From contig CAXMQO010000019.1 of assembly GCA_964195515.1 (NCBI GenBank), forward strand, positions 1 through 6,122: 6,122 nt of DNA, written 5' to 3'. Source of the stretch: JAHEEL01 sp964195515 (lineage in GTDB: Bacteria > Actinomycetota > Acidimicrobiia > Spongiisociales > UBA5794). The position numbers and the translations under genes were made by a program. Positions within the stretch are counted from its first letter, which is position 1. Every line of letters begins with the position of its first letter. A model generated the notes under the pieces. That model was not told where the DNA came from. It searched no databases and saw nothing but the letters and a program-made list of their open reading frames with translations. Shown here in pieces: positions 1-6,007 of this stretch.

Positions 1-230
1 TCGAAGAAGAGGTCATGAAGAGAATCTCATCGGAACGAATCCGAGATGCCCTCGAAACGCTGGAGGCAGACGAGCGTCTACCGATCGCTCTTGCGTTCTT
101 CCAGGGCCACTCGTATCGCCGAGTAGCCGAGGCACTCGACCTGCCCGAAGGTACGGTCAAGAGCCGCATTCGCAGAGGGCTCAGCCGCCTGCAGGAGCTA
201 CTTGGTGAGGAAATCCTTGCACTGGCATGA
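1..230 (+). CDS. ECF RNA polymerase sigma factor, C-terminal part (SigK-like), cut by window start
   Basis: This is the 3' end of an extracytoplasmic-function sigma-70 family factor, which directs RNA polymerase to a small stress or envelope regulon. The reading frame is open to the left edge (first whole codon at position 3), so an internal ATG at 15 should not be taken as the start. Only 75 residues are visible and region 2 lies outside the window. What is seen is region 4: a helix rich in acidic and leucine residues (LETLEADERLPIALAFF), then the helix-turn-helix around visible residues 36-62 with HSYRRVAEAL, LPEGTVKSRIRRGL and SRLQELL. The PEGTVKSRIRRGL recognition helix is characteristic of ECF factors and binds the -35 element. 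The stop overlaps the start of the anti-sigma gene (ATGA), so the two are translationally coupled. Assignment to the SigK subgroup is inferred from the RskA-type partner; the missing region 2 prevents firmer placement. Confidence 0.92.
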   Translation, partial: EEEVMKRISSERIRDALETLEADERLPIALAFFQGHSYRRVAEALDLPEGTVKSRIRRGLSRLQELLGEEILALA

Positions 231-949
231 GCGAGAACCTCAACGACTCCGTCGCGGCGCACGCCCTCCATGCCCTCCCGGAGGACGAGAGAGACCTCGT
301 GGAGACAGCCGTCGCATTCGATGAGCAACTGAACTCGGAGTACGCCGCTCATCGACGCGTGGCCGCAGAACTCGCTGAAGGATTCTCCGATGTCGTCCCT
401 GCACCATCGCCTCAGTTGTGGGACCGCATCGCACTGGCGGCAGGCCTGGAACCCTCCCCGGGCCTGTCTCCGGCCGATGCCGGGCTCCCATCGCAGTCGT
501 CGAGGTGGCGGCGTTTCGTTCCGGTGCTTGTGGGGGTGGCCGCGGTGACTGTGGCGGTCTCGCTCACTGCCGGCGTGCTCGCAAGTCGTATTGAACCCGC
601 TGGGCTCAAAGCCGTGGCCGCAGCGTCTGTCGATCTCCCAGGTTCGCTCAACGTTGCCCTCCTCGACCCGTCCGGCTCCCAGGCGGCGGTCGACGCCGTC
701 GTCACGATGGTTGGGGATGGCTTCATCGACGGGAGCTCCCTCCCCACCCTCCCCGAGAATCGCACGTATCAGCTCTGGGCGATCGTGGGTGACCGGGTCA
801 TCTCAGTCGCGATCATGGGCAATCGCCCGGAGATCACCCCCTTCCGCGTCGAAGGGCAACTCGCCGGCCTCGCAATCAGCGAAGAGGTCCTCGGCGGTGT
901 GGTCGTATCAGAACAAGATCCCGTGGCCTTGTGGCTGGACGAAGCCTGA
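227..949 (+). CDS. RskA-type membrane anti-sigma factor
   Basis: A 240-residue single-pass membrane protein predicted to hold the upstream sigma factor inactive at the cytoplasmic membrane until a signal triggers its proteolysis (the known SigK/RskA mode). Residues 1-52 form a short helical anti-sigma region (AAHALHALPEDERDLVETAV...AAHRRVAAELAEG). Residues 53-92 are a Pro/Ser-rich linker. A positive patch RWRR (93-96) precedes one transmembrane segment at about 98-119, giving an N-terminus-in topology. The outer part (about 125-237) matches the RskA C-terminal domain, with YQLW at 181-184 and a VAIMGN turn at 194-199. The protein has no cysteine, so the HxxxCxxC zinc motif of ZAS anti-sigma factors is absent; mycobacterial RskA also lacks it, so this is not a sign of decay. 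The ATG overlaps the sigma stop codon. It is likely autoregulated with its partner, but the promoter lies outside the window. Leucine codons are strongly CTC (19 of 27). Confidence 0.9.
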   Translation: MSENLNDSVAAHALHALPEDERDLVETAVAFDEQLNSEYAAHRRVAAELAEGFSDVVPAPSPQLWDRIALAAGLEPSPGLSPADAGLPSQSSRWRRFVPVLVGVAAVTVAVSLTAGVLASRIEPAGLKAVAAASVDLPGSLNVALLDPSGSQAAVDAVVTMVGDGFIDGSSLPTLPENRTYQLWAIVGDRVISVAIMGNRPEITPFRVEGQLAGLAISEEVLGGVVVSEQDPVALWLDEA

Positions 950-964
950 CTCGCGATTACCGTC

Positions 965-992
965 TTCACGAGACTTCTCGATCGGTAGGGTG
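965..992 (+). promoter_or_regulatory. Possible promoter for the radical SAM gene
   Basis: In the 71-base gap between the anti-sigma stop and the maturase start there is TTCACG (965-970; four of six bases match TTGACA) and, 16 bases on, TAGGGT (987-992; matches the TAnnnT pattern). The spacing is acceptable for a housekeeping-type sigma promoter. The match is weak and such patterns arise often by chance, so this is only a candidate for transcription independent of the sigma/anti-sigma pair. Confidence 0.2.
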
Positions 993-1010
993 GCTATTCG
1001 CGACGCGTGT

Positions 1011-1015
1011 GGAGG
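1011..1015 (+). promoter_or_regulatory. Ribosome binding site deciding the maturase start
   Basis: GGAGG lies five bases before the ATG at 1021. It favours that ATG over the in-frame GTG at 931, which would run back into the anti-sigma gene, and over the ATG at 1030, which would be 14 bases away. Confidence 0.75.
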
Positions 1016-1020
1016 ATGGA

Positions 1021-2382
1021 ATGTTGACGATGCCCGGTGGTCCGGCGGCGTATCACGTGTTGGCGAAGCCGACCGGGCCGATCTGCAATCTGGATTGTGA
1101 GTACTGCTTCTTCTTGTCGAAGGAGATGCTGTATCCGGGGGACCGATTCCGGATGGCGGACGATCTGTTGGAGACCTACATTCGGCAGCTGTTGGAGTCA
1201 CACCGCACGCCAGACGTCTCCGTCGCGTGGCAGGGTGGAGAGCCGACGATGATGGGTCTCGACTTCTTCCGCCGGTCGGTGGAGTTGGTCGACAAACACC
1301 GCAAGCCGGGCCAGCGCATCTCGTACACGATCCAGACGAACGGCACCCTGCTTGACGACGACTGGGCAGTGTTCTTCAAGGAGAACAGTTTCCTGGTGGG
1401 GGTATCGGTGGACGGCACGGAACCGCTTCACGACGCGTACCGGGTCGACAAGCGGGGCCAGGGTTCGTTCGATCGGGTGATGCGGGGCTTCGAAGCCTTG
1501 AAGGCCCGCGACGTGGACGTGAACGTGTTGTGCACGGTCCACGCTGCCAATGCGGATCATGCGTTGGAGGTGTATCGGTTCTTCCGCGACGACATGGGGG
1601 TGCGCTTCATCCAGTTCATCCCGATCGTGGAGCGGGTCACCGAGACGTTGCTTCCGTTGGCGAACCCCGGCTGGGGGACGGGAACGGGTGAGGATCGGCC
1701 GCTGTATCTCCAGGCGGGGCACCACGTCACCGATCGGACGGTGGAACCTGAAGCGTTCGGCCGGTTCCTGGCGACGATCTTCGACGAGTGGGTCCACAAC
1801 GACGTCGGTGAGGTCTTCGTCCAGCACTTCGACGTGGCTCTGGCGAATTGGCACGGGGAACCTGCTGGCGTGTGCGTGTTCTCGGAGACGTGCGGCCTTG
1901 CGGTGGCGCTCGAGCACAACGGCGACCTGTACTCCTGCGATCACTACGTCGAGCCGGACTATCTGTTGGGCAACATCAACGAAACGCCGATGGTCGAGTT
2001 GGTCGGGTCTCCGCAGCAGATCGAGTTCGGACTGGCAAAACGAGATTCGCTCCCACAGTTCTGCCGCACGTGTGAGGTGCGGTTTGCCTGCCACGGCGGT
2101 TGTCCGAAGAATCGCTTCACGCAGACGCCCGATAGCGAAGCAGGCCTCAACTACCTCTGCGCCGGATACAAGATCTTCTTCAACCATGTCGACCGGCCGA
2201 TGCGGATGATGTCGGATCTTCTGCGGCAGGATCGAGCGCCGGCCGAAATGCCCGCCATACTCGCCGCAGAGGAAGCCGCGAGATTCGCGGACATCGGACG
2301 CAACGATGTCTGCCCGTGCGGCAGCGGCAGGAAGTTCAAGAAGTGCCACGGGGCATCAGCTCCCCGTGTTGATCCCGTCTGA
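1021..2382 (+). CDS. Anaerobic sulfatase-maturating enzyme-type radical SAM/SPASM protein with C-terminal SEC-C motif
   Basis: A 453-residue radical SAM enzyme. Known members oxidise the active-site Cys or Ser of type I sulfatases to formylglycine without oxygen, in the cytoplasm. The radical SAM cluster motif CX3CX2C is at C22, C26, C29, with GGEP at 72-75 (SAM binding) and QTNGT at 105-109. The SPASM domain shows the full anSME cysteine pattern for two auxiliary 4Fe-4S clusters: C291-X14-C306 with a GX4C ending, CX2CX5CX3C at C348, C351, C357, C361, then C380. D307 follows C306 and matches the proposed catalytic aspartate of the clostridial enzyme. Residues about 425-444 (GRNDVCPCGSG, then KKCHG) form a SEC-C zinc motif (C431, C433, C442, H443). 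Classical anSMEs are roughly 370-415 residues; the excess is mostly this tail. The start is set by GGAGG at 1011. Leucine codon use (13 TTG, 7 CTC of 38) differs from both neighbours. No sulfatase is in the window, so another peptide substrate is possible. Confidence 0.9.
   Translation: MLTMPGGPAAYHVLAKPTGPICNLDCEYCFFLSKEMLYPGDRFRMADDLLETYIRQLLESHRTPDVSVAWQGGEPTMMGLDFFRRSVELVDKHRKPGQRISYTIQTNGTLLDDDWAVFFKENSFLVGVSVDGTEPLHDAYRVDKRGQGSFDRVMRGFEALKARDVDVNVLCTVHAANADHALEVYRFFRDDMGVRFIQFIPIVERVTETLLPLANPGWGTGTGEDRPLYLQAGHHVTDRTVEPEAFGRFLATIFDEWVHNDVGEVFVQHFDVALANWHGEPAGVCVFSETCGLAVALEHNGDLYSCDHYVEPDYLLGNINETPMVELVGSPQQIEFGLAKRDSLPQFCRTCEVRFACHGGCPKNRFTQTPDSEAGLNYLCAGYKIFFNHVDRPMRMMSDLLRQDRAPAEMPAILAAEEAARFADIGRNDVCPCGSGRKFKKCHGASAPRVDPV
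2347..2368 (+). terminator. GC-rich hairpin at the 3' end of the maturase gene
   Basis: CACGGGG (2347-2353) and CCCCGTG (2362-2368) form a perfect seven-base-pair stem with an eight-base loop. It lies inside the last codons, ending 12 bases before the stop codon. No T-run follows (next bases TTGATCC), so this is not a canonical intrinsic terminator. It may be a weak terminator, a 3' stabilising stem, or a by-product of codon choice. Confidence 0.25.
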
Positions 2383-2557
2383 GGTGCAGCGGTTCGGCTC
2401 GCATGTGCTTCTGCGTCTCCGCCACATCATGAATTTGCGAACGCTGACCAACGGACCGACGACACCACATCGGCAATGAGGCCGTCCTGATTGCCTCGAC
2501 GGTGCGGCCCGGTTGGCTGCCGACGGCTTGCTTGTGGCCGACCCAGCGAAGCTCGAC
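2383..2557. other. Convergent intergenic gap between maturase and aceE
   Basis: These 175 bases separate two genes that face each other. The only structure seen is GGCAAT (2472-2477) with ATTGCC (2490-2495), a six-base-pair stem with a 12-base loop, which competes with GAGGC (2478-2482) and GCCTC (2493-2497). Neither has a T-run on either strand. A bidirectional terminator would be expected here, but I cannot identify one with confidence. I see no credible gene. Confidence 0.5.
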
Positions 2558-5263
2558 TCAGCGGGTCCAGGGATCGCCCACGTCGGGATCGATGCCGGTG
2601 CGTTCAATCGCCTCGCGCATGACACTTGGATCGATCCGCTGATCCCGTGCCAGGGCCGACAGTGTTGCGACCACGACGTGGTTGGCGTCGGTCTCGAAGA
2701 AGTCGCGGAGGGCCTCGCGCGTGTCGCTGCGTCCGTAGCCGTCGGTTCCCAACGACGTGTACGAGCGAGGAATCCATCGGGCGACCTGATCCGGGACAAG
2801 CCGCATGTAGTCGGAGACGGCGATCACCGGGCCGAGCGTTCCTTCGAGTTGCCGGGTCACGAACGGAATCCGGGGACCCTCAGCGGGGTGGAGGCTGTTC
2901 CAACGCTCAACCGACAGCGCCTCCTCGCGCAATCGCTTGTACGAGGTCGCGCTCCACAGCTCGGCGCCGACGCCGTACTGGTCGGCGAGGATCGTCTGCG
3001 CTTCGCGCGCGGCCGAGTGTGATGGTCCGGAGAACAGGATCGTTGCCCGGTAGGTGGTTCCCGTCGGAGCTGGCGCCCACTTGTAGAGCCCATCGATGAT
3101 TCCTTGATCCGAGCCGGGTGGCTTCGGGGGCTGGGCGTAGGCCTCGTTGTACAGCGTGAGGTAGTAGAAAACGTCGTCACCATCGACGTACATGCGTTTC
3201 AGGCCGTGTTCGATGACGGTGGCCATCTCGTATGCGAATGCGGTGTCGTACGCCTCACAGACGGGGATGACGGATGCGAGCACGTGGCTGTGTCCGTCTT
3301 GATGCTGGAGGCCTTCGCCGATCAGCGTGGTGCGTCCGGACGTTGCGCCGAGCAGGAACCCGCGCGCACGCGCGTCGGATGCGGCCCAGAGCAGGTCACC
3401 GACCCGCTGGAACCCGAACATGGAGTAGTAGGTGTAGAACGGCACCATCGGTACGCCACGCGTCGCGTACGAGGTCGCAGCGGCGATCCAGCTCGCCGTT
3501 GCCCCTGCTTCGGTGATGCCCTGTTCGAGGATTTGGCCGTCCTGTGATTCCTTGTAGGAGAGGATGAGTTTGTGGTCGACCGGCTCGTAGAGCTGACCCT
3601 GCGAGGCGTAGATCTTGAGCTCCTTGAACAACGCGTCCATCCCGAACGTGCGCCCCTCGTCGGGAATGATCGGCACAACACGGCGCCCGAATCGGTCATC
3701 GCGAGCAAGGCTTCGCAGGAGGCGGGTGAATGCACCGGTGGTCGATACCTCGGCGTTACCCGATCCGGCGTCGAACTCGGTGAAGGCTTCGTGGCTGGGC
3801 ATCTCGATCGGAGTGCGGATGTCGAGAGTGCGGCTCGGGAGTGGGCCATTGAGCGCCGTGCGCCGCTCGCTCACGTACCGGTATTCGGGGGAGTCAACCG
3901 GCGGTCGGTAGTACGGCGGGTGATCGAGTTCGAGGGCCTCGTCCGGGATCTCATCGTTCAGCGAGAGCAGATCCCGCAGACCGCGTAGTTGATCCGTCGT
4001 GAGATTCTTTATCGAGTGGGTCGCATTCTTCCCGGCAACCTCCGGGCCAAGTGTCCAACCCTTGATGGTCTTGGCGAGGATGACGGTCGGGGCACCCTCC
4101 ATCTCGGTAGCGGCCTTGTAGGCCGAGTAGATCTTCCGGTAGTCGAGACCGCCGCGCCGGAGGTTCCAGATTTCGTCGTCGGTCATATCCTGGACGAGTT
4201 CACCGAGCCGCGGATCCGGTCCGAAGAAGTGTTCGCGTACGTAGGCGCCGGATTCCGCCTTGTAGCGCTGGTACTCGCCGTCGACCGTGGTATTCATCTT
4301 GTCGATCAACACGCCATCGACGTCTCGGGCCAGGAGCGGGTCCCACCCCGAACCCCAGATGACTTTGAGGACATTCCAGCCGGCGCCTCGGAACATCGCT
4401 TCGAGTTCCTGAATGATCTTCCCGTTGCCGCGCACCGGGCCGTCGAGTCGCTGCAGGTTGCAGTTGACGACCCAGGTCAGGTTGTCGAGCTTCTCGCGGC
4501 CGGCGAGGGAGATCGAACCGAGCGTCTCGGGTTCGTCTGTCTCCCCGTCACCGAGGAACGACCACACCCGGGACCCGGTCGTGTCGTCGAGTCCACGGTT
4601 CTGGAGGTACTTGAGGAATTGGGCGTGATAGATCGAGTTGATCGGGCCCAGCCCCATCGAGACGGTCGGGTATTCCCAGAAGTCCGGCATGAGGCGAGGG
4701 TGCGGGTAGCTCGAGAGACCCGGACCGTCGATCTCACGGCGGAACCCGTCGAGGTCCGCTTCGTCGAGGCGGCGCTCGAGAAACGCCCGGGCATAGACAC
4801 CGGGGGCGGCGTGACCCTGGAAGTAGACGTGATCGCCGGGCGTACCGTCGGCCTTGCCGCGGAAGAAGTGGTTGTAGCCGATTTCGTAGAGCGTTGCCGA
4901 CGATGCGAACGTTGAAAGGTGACCGCCGATGCCGGGGGCGGCCCGATTGGCACGAATGACCATCACGGCGGCGTTCCAACGGATGAACCGCCGAATCCGC
5001 TTCTCCAGTTGAGCGTCTCCGGGAAACGGCGCCTCGTCTTCGGGCGGGATCGTGTTGACGTACGGTGTCGAGATCAGACCGGGCACGGCGATGTGGCTCT
5101 TGGCTGCTCGTTCGTGGAGTCGCGCCATCAGGTAGCGGGCACGATTCGGGCCGTCGGTCGATACGACCGAGTCGAACGCGTCGAGCCATTCGCCGGTTTC
5201 GACAGGATCGGAATCGATGCGTGGTCCGGTGAAGCCGTCAGTGAAGGTGTCTGGTTCGCTCAT
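2558..5263 (-). CDS. aceE: Pyruvate dehydrogenase E1 component, homodimeric type
   Basis: A complete 901-residue thiamine-diphosphate enzyme. It decarboxylates pyruvate and transfers the acetyl group to the lipoyl domain of E2, feeding acetyl-CoA to the TCA cycle. It aligns along its whole length with E. coli AceE (887 residues). The ThDP/Mg motif starts at GDG 238-240 and ends NCNLQ 267-271, with metal ligands D239, N269 and Q271. Active-site residues are present: H115 (GGH), H151 (QGH), H416, D535-E536 (PDEGRTF), E585 (the E. coli E571 position) and H654 (LQHQDGHSH). The protein ends GIDPDVGDPWTR. The ATG at 5263 is chosen because MSEPD...DPVETGEWLDAF matches the E. coli N-terminus. The frame stays open to 5554, but the extra 97 residues are Arg/Pro/Ser-rich and unlike the family. 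The start has only a weak AGG before it. Leucines sampled in the N-terminal third are mostly CTC. E2 and E3 genes are not in the window. Confidence 0.97.
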   Translation of the reverse strand: MSEPDTFTDGFTGPRIDSDPVETGEWLDAFDSVVSTDGPNRARYLMARLHERAAKSHIAVPGLISTPYVNTIPPEDEAPFPGDAQLEKRIRRFIRWNAAVMVIRANRAAPGIGGHLSTFASSATLYEIGYNHFFRGKADGTPGDHVYFQGHAAPGVYARAFLERRLDEADLDGFRREIDGPGLSSYPHPRLMPDFWEYPTVSMGLGPINSIYHAQFLKYLQNRGLDDTTGSRVWSFLGDGETDEPETLGSISLAGREKLDNLTWVVNCNLQRLDGPVRGNGKIIQELEAMFRGAGWNVLKVIWGSGWDPLLARDVDGVLIDKMNTTVDGEYQRYKAESGAYVREHFFGPDPRLGELVQDMTDDEIWNLRRGGLDYRKIYSAYKAATEMEGAPTVILAKTIKGWTLGPEVAGKNATHSIKNLTTDQLRGLRDLLSLNDEIPDEALELDHPPYYRPPVDSPEYRYVSERRTALNGPLPSRTLDIRTPIEMPSHEAFTEFDAGSGNAEVSTTGAFTRLLRSLARDDRFGRRVVPIIPDEGRTFGMDALFKELKIYASQGQLYEPVDHKLILSYKESQDGQILEQGITEAGATASWIAAATSYATRGVPMVPFYTYYSMFGFQRVGDLLWAASDARARGFLLGATSGRTTLIGEGLQHQDGHSHVLASVIPVCEAYDTAFAYEMATVIEHGLKRMYVDGDDVFYYLTLYNEAYAQPPKPPGSDQGIIDGLYKWAPAPTGTTYRATILFSGPSHSAAREAQTILADQYGVGAELWSATSYKRLREEALSVERWNSLHPAEGPRIPFVTRQLEGTLGPVIAVSDYMRLVPDQVARWIPRSYTSLGTDGYGRSDTREALRDFFETDANHVVVATLSALARDQRIDPSVMREAIERTGIDPDVGDPWTR

Positions 5264-5713
5264 ACCTGTGAATCGTTGCGTGGCGGGTGTCCGAGCGTAC
5301 CGAGGTACCGGCCGCTGGGGGACGGAAATCTCGGCGGGTGCACATTCGGTGTGGGCACTCTCAGAGACCGCCACCGCTGCGGGCAGGGCGTTTCCAAGGT
5401 GGAGCTGATGAAGAGAGCGTGGATCGCGAAGGAGACGGCGACGGTCCGCACGACGGTCGCCGGGTTTGCCACGCGTGCATCGACCGACCCCGGGACACGA
5501 CGCAGACGTGAGTTCCTGGGTTCGGGAGAGTCGATCGGAGGGCGAAAGCCGCACTGCGCTGACCCCTACTGAGAACCGGACGTATCATCCGTTCCGGGGC
5601 GGCGAGAGAAATGCCCATGTCGGCGGCCCCGCGAGCGTTTCGGCAGTTGCGGTAGCCGACGGGTCCCGCATGGATGCGAATGGTGAGGGGGTCGGTCAGG
5701 GCGGCATCAATCC
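5264..5713. other. Upstream region of aceE with no supported gene
   Basis: About 450 bases with no convincing coding sequence on either strand. Frames that remain open give Arg/Pro/Ser-rich translations typical of non-coding GC-rich DNA. It should carry the aceE promoter and 5' leader. Seen near the aceE start: on the minus strand TCGGTAC occurs at two nearby places with its variant CGGTACC (5291-5310 region), 28-47 bases before the ATG. A six-base-pair inverted repeat, CGGGGC with GCCCCG, spans about 5595-5631 with a long loop. I found no tRNA, known riboswitch or clear -10/-35 pair. Confidence 0.5.
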
Positions 5714-5899
5714 GTGATCCGCGTAGGGGAGGTGGTCTCCTCGACGGACTCCGGAATCTGCCCGATTTCCACCAGGTGTGGAATCGTTGCAGGTCAGGTG
5801 GTCGCCGGTGCCCTCGTCGGACTGGTGTTGTTGTTGCCGATTGGTGCGGAGTTGGGTAGGCGTATGTCGGGGATGAGCGTCGAAGGTTCTGACGCCTAG
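5714..5899 (+). CDS. Possible small single-pass membrane protein (doubtful)
   Basis: A 61-codon frame beginning with GTG and ending with TAG. Residues about 24-45 (GIVAGQVVAGALVGLVLLLPIGA) form a plausible transmembrane helix, followed by the positive patch GRRM and a short acidic tail. About 72% of its third codon positions are G or C, compatible with but not proof of coding. Against it: there is no ATG, no good ribosome binding site (an AGGG at 5699-5702 is 11 bases away), two cysteines in an odd N-terminal stretch, and a near-palindromic hairpin inside it. I recognise no family. It could equally be a chance frame in the leader of the gene at 6008, or the remnant of a longer membrane protein. 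Confidence 0.25.
   Translation: MIRVGEVVSSTDSGICPISTRCGIVAGQVVAGALVGLVLLLPIGAELGRRMSGMSVEGSDA
5763..5786. repeat. Inverted repeat TTCCAC-N5-GTGGAA
   Basis: TTCCAC (5767-5772) and GTGGAA (5778-5783) are perfect inverted repeats around a five-base spacer. Flanking CGA/TCG extends the symmetry to nine pairs with a one-base bulge. It could be an operator for a dimeric regulator or an RNA hairpin. It lies inside the doubtful ORF 5714-5899. Confidence 0.4.
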
Positions 5900-5901
5900 A
5901 A

Positions 5902-5938
5902 TTGACACTTGCGTGCGGCGGGCAGGCGCGCCTAATGC
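5902..5938 (+). promoter_or_regulatory. Promoter-like patch: perfect -35 hexamer and 10-base palindrome
   Basis: TTGACA at 5902-5907 is a perfect -35 consensus. The ten-base palindrome AGGCGCGCCT lies at 5924-5933, followed by TAATGC (5933-5938). The best -10-like bases (CCTAAT or TAATGC) are 23-25 bases from the -35, too far for a normal 16-18 base spacer, so an unaided promoter is doubtful. The palindrome, placed where a -10 would be expected, could be a regulator site. It sits 75-106 bases upstream of the gene at 6008. Confidence 0.3.
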
Positions 5939-5992
5939 GAGGTTTCAGACGGGGGACTCCGTGGCTACGGTCGCGGGGTTCCGGATCGATAC

Positions 5993-6000
5993 GAGGAGGT
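5993..6000 (+). promoter_or_regulatory. Strong ribosome binding site for the gene at 6008
   Basis: GAGGAGGT ends seven bases before the ATG at 6008. This near-ideal Shine-Dalgarno sequence is the main reason to treat the following partial frame as a real gene. Confidence 0.75.
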
Positions 6001-6007
6001 CGGGTTC

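Noticed and set aside
931..1020. GTG start at 931 for the maturase, overlapping the anti-sigma stop
   Set aside because: The 30 extra residues do not fit the family N-terminus and the GGAGG at 1011 clearly serves the ATG at 1021.
591..1100. 169-codon plus-strand frame overlapping the anti-sigma and maturase genes
   Set aside because: It overlaps two well-supported genes in another frame and its Ser/Arg/Pro-rich sequence has no recognisable feature.
1198..2349. 383-codon open frame on the minus strand inside the maturase gene
   Set aside because: It is fully antisense to a gene with unmistakable family motifs, its translation is rich in Arg, His and Val without domains, and long antisense frames are usual in GC-rich genes.
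2429..2479. 16-codon ATG frame in the convergent gap
   Set aside because: It is too short, has no ribosome binding site and no recognisable peptide.
3989..4915. 308-codon open frame on the plus strand inside aceE
   Set aside because: It is antisense to the strongly conserved thiamine-diphosphate domain of aceE; its low-complexity Val/Glu/Arg-rich translation is a shadow of aceE codon bias.
5260..5472. 70-codon minus-strand frame beginning MANPATVVRTVAVSFAIHAL
   Set aside because: The start of the translation is mildly hydrophobic, but the rest becomes Arg/Pro-rich, there is no ribosome binding site and it overlaps the aceE start.
5264..5554. 97-residue N-terminal extension of AceE
   Set aside because: The frame is open, but the translation is Arg/Pro/Ser-rich and does not resemble the family, whereas the ATG at 5263 aligns with the E. 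coli start.
5565..5590. CTGAGA-like bases hinting at a thiamine riboswitch near the ThDP enzyme gene
   Set aside because: Only a short fragment is present, it is on the strand opposite aceE transcription, and the second conserved half of the riboswitch is missing.
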